Source: an uncultured Verrucomicrobiales bacterium (GTDB taxonomy: Bacteria > Verrucomicrobiota > Verrucomicrobiia > Verrucomicrobiales > Akkermansiaceae). From it: a stretch of 9,859 bases of DNA. The DNA lies in contig CALCHQ010000089.1 of the NCBI GenBank assembly GCA_937901085.1, positions 1-9,859 of the forward strand, in the 5' to 3' direction. Numbering within the stretch: the stretch's first letter is position 1; each line of letters begins with the position of its first letter. Below, one piece after another: positions 1-4,323 of the stretch. Both the position numbers and the translations under genes were made by a program. The notes under the pieces are model-generated. The model was not told the DNA's origin and ran no database searches. It saw only the letters and a program-made list of their open reading frames with translations.

Positions 1-159
1 CCACTGCGCGATATTGAAACTATCGACCTGGAACTGGTTCTTTCTGACCTTGAAATCGTACAGAGAAGAATTGACAGAACAAAAAAAGCCCTGAAAGGCG
101 ACAAGAGCCTGGCTTCTGACATTGCCTTCTTCAACCGCCTGAAGGAGAATCTTGACAAT
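1..159 (+). pseudogene. ychF: Internal fragment of ribosome-associated ATPase YchF
   Basis: Frame 1 from the first base reads PLRDIETIDLELVLSDLE, then VQRRIDRTKKALKGDKSLA, then IAFFNRLKENLDNA. This matches the part of YchF/Obg-family ATPases just after the G domain, where E. coli has a DIEVINTELALADL segment, a basic helix, and a helix ending in LENA. YchF is a conserved cytosolic ATPase that binds ribosomes; the full protein is about 360 residues and this piece covers roughly residues 125-180. The upstream part lies outside the window. After about base 159 the similarity stops: the frame stays open to 1071, but what it reads is the antisense of a phage gene, so the gene is interrupted or artificially joined here. 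The family call rests on recognising conserved residues by eye, not on a database search. Confidence 0.8.
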
Positions 160-879
160 GCCGTCAATGCCCTTGGCGATGATGGCAGCCGACAACTGGT
201 CGCACAGATTGGGCTGGCAGCAGGGAGAGCAGCCACGCTGGTTAGCGAGGGCAGCATTGACAATGCCGGCGATGGTGGCATTCTGATTCTGCTGGCTGAG
301 AGCGCCCTTGAGCTCAAGGTTCTTGGCTTCCAGCTCGGCCATGCGCTGGGCCTGCATAGCACCAAGGATTTCAGACTTGGCGGCCTGAATCTGGTTGGTG
401 AGGGTGCATTCGAGGGCGCCAATTTTCTGCTGGGTTTCGCAGCAGCATTTGGCGGAGTCGAAGCGCATTTCGGTCAGCTGGCTGGTGAGGTTGTTGTGGT
501 TGTTGACGGCCTGCATAGCGATATTGTTGCCAAGCTGGCTGAGGTTGACATCCACGCGGGCGAAGCCGTCCTGTGTGCGGTTTCCGACGTTGTTCACCGC
601 TTCAATCAGGCCACCTGTCTGGCCGAGGATTTGGCGGGTATCGGCAGCGATAGCTGCCACGCGGTCCGCTGTATTCTGCTGGCTGATGAGGGTAGCCGTT
701 TCCGTAGCGGCAAGCGAGGTGGTGCCGAGCATGCCAGCACCGCCACCCATGCCACCCCATCCGCCCCACATGCCGCCGGACATGCCGCCGAAGAAAAGGA
801 GGAGGATAAGAGCTTCCCAGCCGAAGCCGCCGCAACCCCAGCCGCCGTAGCAGCTGCCGTCATTTGTATTGTATGCCAT
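1..879 (-). CDS. Gly/Cys-rich phage protein with CCCET motif, 3' end lost
   Basis: The ATG at 879 opens a frame that runs leftward without a stop to the window edge (293 codons), but only about 879-160 (240 residues) looks like a genuine protein. Residues 1-50 are rich in Gly, Trp, Cys and Met around a hydrophobic core (ALILLLFF, 23-30), which looks membrane-seeking. Residues 55-205 are Gln/Asn/Ala-rich and helical or coiled-coil-like. Cysteines cluster as CCCETQ (145-150) and as C-S-P-C-C with a further C (217-226). From memory, proteins with a Gly-rich hydrophobic start, long helices and CCCET recur in gut phages without assigned function. After about residue 240 the translation is antisense of ychF, so the native C-terminus is missing. 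The A-rich leader has no clear ribosome-binding site. Last gene of the leftward block; a surface or structural role is a guess. Confidence 0.7.
   Translation of the reverse strand, partial: MAYNTNDGSCYGGWGCGGFGWEALILLLFFGGMSGGMWGGWGGMGGGAGMLGTTSLAATETATLISQQNTADRVAAIAADTRQILGQTGGLIEAVNNVGNRTQDGFARVDVNLSQLGNNIAMQAVNNHNNLTSQLTEMRFDSAKCCCETQQKIGALECTLTNQIQAAKSEILGAMQAQRMAELEAKNLELKGALSQQNQNATIAGIVNAALANQRGCSPCCQPNLCDQLSAAIIAKGIDGIVKILLQAVEEGNVRSQALVAFQGFFCSVNSSLYDFKVRKNQFQVDSFNIAQW
150..165. other. Junction between chromosomal ychF and phage DNA
   Basis: To the left, the + frame follows YchF up to LKENLDNA. To the right, the minus strand encodes a Gly/Cys-rich phage protein. The switch falls at about 150-165, inside or beside TTGACAATGCCG (152-163). 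Neither gene ends properly: ychF loses its C-terminal half, and the phage reading frame has no stop before base 1 and turns into antisense-of-ychF sequence. No integrase, tRNA or recognisable attachment core lies next to it. It may be a prophage or transposing-phage insertion end, an illegitimate recombination, or an assembly chimera. The sequence alone cannot separate these. Confidence 0.6.
152..268 (+). repeat. 12-bp direct repeat TTGACAATGCCG, two copies
   Basis: TTGACAATGCCG occurs at 152-163 and again at 257-268, 105 bases apart. Both copies are followed, at different distances, by a GGCGATG-TGGCA-like stretch. The first copy lies at the inferred YchF/phage junction and the second is inside the phage gene, where on the minus strand it encodes G-I-V-N/K. 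It could be a short internal protein repeat, or the microhomology at which the join formed. Confidence 0.5.
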
Positions 880-923
880 TGTATTTGGTCTTTCTATTGT
901 GTAGTTGGGTTTGTTTCTTTCCG

Positions 924-938
924 GGCTCAACGTGAGCC
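924..938 (-). other. Hairpin at the 3' end of the 82-residue gene
   Basis: GGCTCA (924-929), loop ACG, TGAGCC (933-938) form a perfect 6-bp stem that extends by two G-C pairs past one bulged base. On the minus strand it covers the stop codon of the 82-residue gene (927-929) and lies 45 bases before the start of the next gene. No T-run follows in the direction of transcription, so it is not a standard intrinsic terminator. An mRNA-end or processing hairpin is possible. Confidence 0.35.
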
Positions 939-1175
939 GGGGAAGGGGTACGGTACTCCGGAGAGTTGCGCCAGACGGCGCGCCAGCTGCGGGTTGCGGT
1001 CGGCAATGTCTTTGGCCATTTTTTCGAGGAACGAAAGACTTTTTGCATCGTCGCTTTCGATAGCCCGCTGAAGTTGATGAGCATCCATGCCTACATTGGG
1101 GGCGAGCATTTGCGCCACCTGGGCGGGCTGGATACCCAGTGTTGCCATTCTGTTTTTTAATATGCCTTTATTCAT
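927..1175 (-). CDS. Small hypothetical phage protein, 82 residues
   Basis: Not recognised as a named family. The protein starts MNKGILKNRMATLGIQ and is predicted mostly helical, with two amphipathic stretches: PAQVAQMLA (18-26) and a Lys/Arg/Gln-rich helix around 48-70 (LEKMAKDIA, NPQLARRLAQL). It ends in a Pro/Gly-rich PYPFPGSR. There are no membrane segments and no cysteines. ATG 1175 is preceded by an A/C-rich leader (AACAACAACA) without a Shine-Dalgarno sequence; Met10 (1148) is an alternative start. It sits between the small membrane protein and the CCCET gene, co-directional with both, so it is likely co-transcribed as a late accessory gene. The helix and charge pattern would suit a small DNA- or protein-binding adaptor, but no function can be assigned. 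Confidence 0.6.
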   Translation of the reverse strand: MNKGILKNRMATLGIQPAQVAQMLAPNVGMDAHQLQRAIESDDAKSLSFLEKMAKDIADRNPQLARRLAQLSGVPYPFPGSR

Positions 1176-1222
1176 TGTTGTTGTTGGTGTTTTGTTAAAT
1201 AAAGGCTTATGGCGGTATGGAA

Positions 1223-1230
1223 GGGGGGGG
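1223..1230 (-). repeat. Run of eight C (minus strand) between two small genes
   Basis: Eight consecutive G on the + strand (C on the coding strand) lie in the 60-base gap between the stop of the 87-residue membrane protein and the start of the 82-residue gene. The tract is non-coding, so slippage would not shift a frame. It could vary gene spacing or mRNA structure, or be a sequencing-sensitive site. Confidence 0.5.
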
Positions 1231-1235
1231 AGATT

Positions 1236-1499
1236 TTACTTGCCGTGTGGTGCGACAAGGTAGTCGGGCACAACGATGTTGTGCTCGTAGATTTGGGAGC
1301 CGTCGGCTCCGATGGACCAGCTGACGGTGCAGCCAGTGGTGAGCCATGCGCACACGCCCATCGCCAGCAGCGCCAGCACGCCCCACACCCAGCGCATCAC
1401 GCCGGTGCTAGACTTAGCCTCAGCCTTGAGCCACTCGGCAGCGTCCTCGGCAGCGTCATGCGCCACGTCTTTCAGTTTGTCTTTTGTTTCTGTGTTCAT
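1236..1499 (-). CDS. Small single-span membrane protein with internal lipobox
   Basis: 87 residues. Residues 1-33 are charged and helical (TETKDKLKDVAHDAAEDAAEWLKAEAK). Residues 34-54 form one hydrophobic segment (VMRWVWGVLALLAMGVCAWL). A lipobox-like LTTGC (53-57) follows, then a 30-residue polar tail ending DYLVAPHGK. From Met35 (base 1397) the protein would be a textbook lipoprotein precursor: one Arg, a hydrophobic core, then L-T-T-G-C. That raises the possibility of a second, shorter product of 53 residues. The gene lies 9 bases downstream of the Tad2-like gene and is co-directional with it. Small membrane proteins at the end of phage structural blocks are often holins or spanins, and an outer-membrane spanin-like lipoprotein is one reading. 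No sequence match establishes lysis, so the functional call stays open. Confidence 0.65.
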   Translation of the reverse strand: MNTETKDKLKDVAHDAAEDAAEWLKAEAKSSTGVMRWVWGVLALLAMGVCAWLTTGCTVSWSIGADGSQIYEHNIVVPDYLVAPHGK

Positions 1500-1508
1500 A
1501 GCAGTTGA

Positions 1509-1745
1509 TTAGTGGTTAGATATTTCCCATGCATCGCTCAGCAATTCAATCTGCGTTACCACCCACGGCACGCGACCAAATCGGCTCTCGACATAAAGAT
1601 ATGGAGCGGTCATCTTGCTGTGCTCATCGGGTGTTTGCAGTTTGATGCACACTTCCTCAGACCAATGAGGCAAGCGGACAGATTTACCCTCGCGCAAAGC
1701 GTCCAGAGCTTTTCCAAATGTCATATTCTTCTGTTCTTCGTTCAT
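1509..1745 (-). CDS. DUF2829/Tad2-like protein, candidate anti-Thoeris factor
   Basis: 78 residues that fit the DUF2829 family along their length. Near the N-terminus is F-G-K-A-L-x-x-L-x-x-G-K-x-V-R-L-x-x-W (10-28); in the middle APYLYVES (47-54), where the family has PY(I/L)Y; and near the end VPWVVTQIELLSDAWEI (59-75), where the family has a W-x-x-(S/T)-Q-x-(D/E)-x-L-x-x-D-W pattern. Members of this family include Tad2 of phage SPO1, which sequesters the cyclic ADP-ribose signal of Thoeris defence and so prevents infected-cell suicide. That this copy does so is inference, because DUF2829 proteins are widespread and not all are tested. It is a cytosolic protein of normal family length. It starts 23 bases after the fibre gene ends and is probably expressed with it. 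ATG 1745 is preferred; Met8 is an alternative. Confidence 0.75.
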   Translation of the reverse strand: MNEEQKNMTFGKALDALREGKSVRLPHWSEEVCIKLQTPDEHSKMTAPYLYVESRFGRVPWVVTQIELLSDAWEISNH

Positions 1746-1768
1746 TGTTCAGTGGGTTATGTTAAAAA

Positions 1769-2791
1769 TTATTCTTCAATACCAAAATACTCACGCGCCG
1801 CCTCCACGCTGCGGAACTCTTCATACCCTGTCGGGTCTGTCACATAGTGTCCCCAGTCAAAGTGTTTGCCGTATTCGCCTTCAATAACGCGAGCGTAGAC
1901 AGACGGCGTACGCAAGCCATAGGTAGATGCTGTGTTTGTCGTTGGCGTGCCGTTCCACCCCAAACTCAGCGTCCATCCCTTAGCCTCTGCTGCTGCAATA
2001 GCTGCCAACACGTCCTCGTCTGTCTTGTGGTCAATGTGAATACCTATAGCGAGTTGGTGCGACCCGCTACTATAGGCTGGTATTGAGTTAAGAATTCGCA
2101 AAGCTGACGCCTTGTCGAGTTTAGCGCTGGTTGCGAAACCTCTCCCGTCAGACAATTTTGGAAATGTAGCATCAATCACTTTAAGATTTGGGCATAAATA
2201 ACAAAACTCGTAACCATTTTCTACAGACTCAAAATTACCTTTAACCGTATGTAAGTAATGGCATCTGTTGAATATGGAGCTCGCTTCTTTTGCTTTTGGA
2301 ATATCTGCCTCCCAAACTTCTAACGCAGAAGTTGGTAAAAAAGAACCAAGTGATACGCATTCTGGCAATGATGTTTTCCATTGTTGTATTTTTGTGTAAA
2401 CGAAAGCATCAGTGGCAATTTGAACGGAAGGTAACGGAATACTCCAACTCGTTAGGCCTCGGCGCTTATATTGCAATCCGGAAATGTCTATTACATTGTC
2501 CAGTCTACCACCTGTTACCACGCCTTTGCCGTCAAACGTCAGGTAGTCTCCCTCCGGCTCGCTTGTACCGCCGCCCCCTAACACAGCCAGGGCGGCAGAG
2601 TTAAAAGTTTCGGTGACAAGGGCTGTGTCGTCGGAGACGGTGACGGTATCGATGGGGGAGACGAAATAGGCCTGAGCGCCCGAGGCGGCAGAGCAGAGGG
2701 TGTATGTGCGGCCCTGATGTTCGCAGGTGACGGTACAATCCGCCTGAGCGGTGACGGCGTATGATTTGCCGGGGATGACGTTGACTAGCAT
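1769..2791 (-). CDS. Tail fibre / receptor-binding protein with LRR-like region
   Basis: 340 residues in blocks. Residues 1-70 are a beta-rich head (MLVNVIPGKSYAVTAQADCT onward) that probably attaches to the virion. Residues 71-82 are a Gly-rich linker (LGGGGTSEPEGD), and 83-135 a beta-rich region with LTFDGKG. Residues 140-215 have spaced Leu/Ile/Phe/Cys with CYLCPNLKVIDATFPKL, as in BspA-type leucine-rich repeats. Residues 225-283 (LDKASALRILNSIPAY, then IGIHIDHKTDEDVLAAIAAAEAKGW) and a C-terminal module 287-340 (VYARVIEGEYGKHFDWGHYV, ending EYFGIEE) resemble parts of fibre-like proteins I recall from gut bacterial prophages. The likely role is binding a host surface ligand. The part coded by about 2146-2490 is far more AT-rich than its surroundings. 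It follows the 100-residue gene by 26 bases; the leader has no Shine-Dalgarno sequence. Confidence 0.72.
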   Translation of the reverse strand: MLVNVIPGKSYAVTAQADCTVTCEHQGRTYTLCSAASGAQAYFVSPIDTVTVSDDTALVTETFNSAALAVLGGGGTSEPEGDYLTFDGKGVVTGGRLDNVIDISGLQYKRRGLTSWSIPLPSVQIATDAFVYTKIQQWKTSLPECVSLGSFLPTSALEVWEADIPKAKEASSIFNRCHYLHTVKGNFESVENGYEFCYLCPNLKVIDATFPKLSDGRGFATSAKLDKASALRILNSIPAYSSGSHQLAIGIHIDHKTDEDVLAAIAAAEAKGWTLSLGWNGTPTTNTASTYGLRTPSVYARVIEGEYGKHFDWGHYVTDPTGYEEFRSVEAAREYFGIEE

Positions 2792-2817
2792 GGTGTGTGT
2801 ATGTTGTTAGGGGTGGG

Positions 2818-3120
2818 TTAGCCGAGGGTTTTGCGGAGGCCCGCGGGTGTGAAGTTATTCACGGTGTCAGAAAGGGAGAAGCGTTTGCGAGCAGCTTTGG
2901 CAACGGCTGTTTCAGCTTGTTGGGCCGTGGTGGTAGAGGTGGGTGCTGCGGTGTTGGTCGTGGTGACTACGGAGGTTTGGGTGGCTTTGTCCATGGCGCG
3001 GGCCGCTTCGTTGGCCGCGGATTGCTGGCGCTTGGATGCTTTGTTGGCGGAGTGTGCCTGGATGCCAGCGCCGGTGATGGCGGATACGGCAAGAACGGTA
3101 GCGGTGATAGGGTCGCCCAT
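2818..3120 (-). CDS. Small Ala/Thr-rich virion-associated protein
   Basis: 100 residues. The N-terminus (MGDPITATVLAVSAITGAGI) is a hydrophobic, Ala/Gly-rich helix. Residues 23-48 are Ala/Lys/Gln-rich and probably coiled (HSANKASKRQQSAANEAARA). Residues 49-68 are an unusual Thr/Val/Pro tract (SVVTTTNTAAPTSTTTAQQ) that should be extended and flexible. The C-terminus (RKRFSLSDTVNNFTPAGLRKTLG) is of the RFSLSDT...GLRKTLG type that I recall from small phage structural genes. It lies 17 bases after the internal-virion-like gene and 26 bases before the fibre gene, all co-directional. That position suggests a minor virion or tail-assembly protein, perhaps a linker for the fibre. No enzymatic motif is visible. 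Confidence 0.62.
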   Translation of the reverse strand: MGDPITATVLAVSAITGAGIQAHSANKASKRQQSAANEAARAMDKATQTSVVTTTNTAAPTSTTTAQQAETAVAKAARKRFSLSDTVNNFTPAGLRKTLG

Positions 3121-3137
3121 GGTGTGAAAAAAGGGGG

Positions 3138-3707
3138 TTAATTGGAGGGGGTGGAGGTAGGTTTGGGTTTGGCTGGAAAAAGCGAGCCGAGGTGCGAGCC
3201 GAGGTTATACTTGAAGTAAATATCAGCCGGGTATTGGAGCGCCTGGCCAAGGAAGGCCGCCTGGGAGTATGAGCGGTTGGCCGCGGCAAGCTGTGTGTAG
3301 AAATCTGACTGGATATTGCCCATGGCCAGCTGGGTATCGCCCTGTTGGCGGTTGAGGTTGGCCTGAGAGTAGGCAGACGCAGCGGCTTGTGAAGCAGACT
3401 GCATTTGGTCTGCGATGGCGAGGTCGAGGATTTCAGCCAGGGATTGTTCTGCTGCGAGTTTGGAGCCTGAGTGGAGGAAACCGGAGTTCGCCTGTTCTGC
3501 GCGGTGAGCGGCGAGGCTGGCTGTTTTGTTGCGTTGCATGCGCATGAGGTTATCGCCGGTGAGGGTGAGGCCGGCGGTAGCGTCGCTTTCCAGTTTGTAG
3601 GCGGAGGCGTAGGCCTGGTTGCGGGCCTGACGTGATTGAGCGCGAGCCATGGTGGCGTCCATGGAGTTGTTAGTCGCGGCGGCGGAGTATGTCAGGGAGT
3701 CACCCAT
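3138..3707 (-). CDS. Ala/Gln-rich internal virion-like protein
   Basis: 189 residues, almost entirely helical and rich in Ala, Gln, Ser and Asn, without cysteine. The repeated pattern of small residues with Arg/Gln (MARAQSRQARNQAYASAYKLESDA at 20-43, then LMRMQRNKTASLAAHRAEQANSGF around 54-77, and QSASQAAASAYSQANLNRQQGDTQLAMGN around 102-130) is what small internal core proteins of T7-like phages (gp14 type, about 196 residues in T7) look like. The last 25 residues are Pro-rich (LFPAKPKPTSTPSN). Its ATG lies inside the end of the TtpA gene (16-base overlap, in CCATGGG), indicating translational coupling. Context with a tail-tube protein and large internal proteins supports the virion role. 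The gp14 equivalence is by composition, length and position only. Confidence 0.65.
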   Translation of the reverse strand: MGDSLTYSAAATNNSMDATMARAQSRQARNQAYASAYKLESDATAGLTLTGDNLMRMQRNKTASLAAHRAEQANSGFLHSGSKLAAEQSLAEILDLAIADQMQSASQAAASAYSQANLNRQQGDTQLAMGNIQSDFYTQLAAANRSYSQAAFLGQALQYPADIYFKYNLGSHLGSLFPAKPKPTSTPSN

Positions 3708-4237
3708 GGGAGAGAATCTTTCCAGTTTGCGGGTTGTTGGTCGTTGGAGCGGACGGAGCGCACCTCGGCCAGTTTGGCACGATAAAAGGCGTGATTGGCC
3801 TGTTGTTCAAGGGCGGCGGCGAGCTGGTGCGAATTGGAGATGCGCACAGCCGCTTTGGCGGCGAGGAGCAGGGCGAGTCCTTCTGCAAAAAGGGGTTGAT
3901 GGTCGGGTATGGTGAGGGAGTCTGCCCATGCGGTGGAGGAGTAGACAATATCAGCGCTGGTGGCGCTGGTGGAAGTCACAATGGACCGCCCGATGAGTTC
4001 CCACTGTGAGAGGGAGCAGGAGCGCAGCTCCAGGTAGTCATCGGGAAGGTCGGCCTTGCCATTGGTGAGGGAGAGGGTAGCAACGCGCTGGGCCCAGCGC
4101 CAGGGGGTGTAGGCGGAGGCGAGGGCGAGGGTGTGTTGTTCGACATCTCGCAGGGCATGTTCCTCGGCAGAGCCGGGTACGTAGTCGGCAATGCCCAGGT
4201 AGGAGAGCGCAAGCTTGTAGAGTGAACCTCGGTCCAT
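3692..4237 (-). CDS. Tail tubular protein A / head-tail adaptor (gp11-like)
   Basis: 181 residues from ATG 4237. Longer in-frame starts upstream give only Pro/Ser-rich antisense sequence of the divergent gene, so they are rejected. The protein begins MDRGSLYKLALSYLGIADYV, then EEHALRDVEQHTLALASAYTPWRWAQR (about 24-50), then a beta part with LPDDYLEL (about 61-68), and a long C-terminal helical part (LFAEGLALLLAAKAAVRI, then ALEQQANHAFYRAKLAEVRSVR). That order (N-terminal helices with a Trp before a short beta unit and LP-x-D, then long helices) is the tail tubular protein A fold of T7 gp11 (196 residues) and related gatekeepers. They form the ring between portal and tail nozzle. First gene of the leftward block, 86 bases from the divergent fibre start. 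A tail nozzle (TtpB, gp12-like) gene is not seen next to it. Confidence 0.72.
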   Translation of the reverse strand: MDRGSLYKLALSYLGIADYVPGSAEEHALRDVEQHTLALASAYTPWRWAQRVATLSLTNGKADLPDDYLELRSCSLSQWELIGRSIVTSTSATSADIVYSSTAWADSLTIPDHQPLFAEGLALLLAAKAAVRISNSHQLAAALEQQANHAFYRAKLAEVRSVRSNDQQPANWKDSLPWVTP

Positions 4238-4323
4238 GCATGGATTGTATGAGGCTGCATGGAGGAAAGAAATATCCCGAAGGGGATATTTTAGACGGGT
4301 CGGCGGGCGGCTATGATGAGGGC
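4238..4323. promoter_or_regulatory. Divergent intergenic control region
   Basis: 86 bases separate the start of the leftward TtpA gene (4237) from the chosen start of the rightward fibre gene (4324), so promoters for both transcription blocks should lie here or just inside the first genes. The region contains a perfect hairpin (4270-4291) and is otherwise G-rich on the + strand. No convincing -35/-10 pair of sigma-70 type is recognisable on either strand, so the promoter assignment rests on layout alone. Confidence 0.45.
4270..4291. promoter_or_regulatory. Perfect 9-bp inverted repeat in the divergent region
   Basis: AAATATCCC (4270-4278), loop GAAG, GGGATATTT (4283-4291) pair without mismatch. 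The T-run after the stem on the + strand is only four bases long (4289-4292) and the loop closes on C-G pairs. It lies between two divergent starts, 33 bases upstream of the + start and 33 bases from the minus start. An operator for a dimeric regulator, or an mRNA hairpin in the 5' leader of either transcript, fits better than a terminator, as no gene ends here. Confidence 0.6.

Noticed and set aside
152..268. The two TTGACAATGCCG copies as an att site pair
   Set aside because: They are only 105 bases apart and the second is inside phage coding sequence, so they cannot flank a prophage. They are kept only as a short repeat and possible microhomology.
1..1071. One continuous + strand frame, open from base 1 to 1071, that could be read as a ychF fusion protein
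   Set aside because: Beyond about base 159 its translation is low-complexity antisense of the Gly/Cys-rich phage gene and of the 82-residue gene. The open frame comes from the composition of those genes.
2290..2604. 104-codon + strand frame opposite the tail fibre
   Set aside because: It lies wholly within the minus-strand fibre gene, has no start context and gives a Leu/Arg-rich product without domain features.
4270..4292. Intrinsic terminator at the AAATATCCC hairpin
   Set aside because: The hairpin lies between two divergent starts where no transcript should end, and only a four-base T-run follows it. A regulatory dyad fits better.
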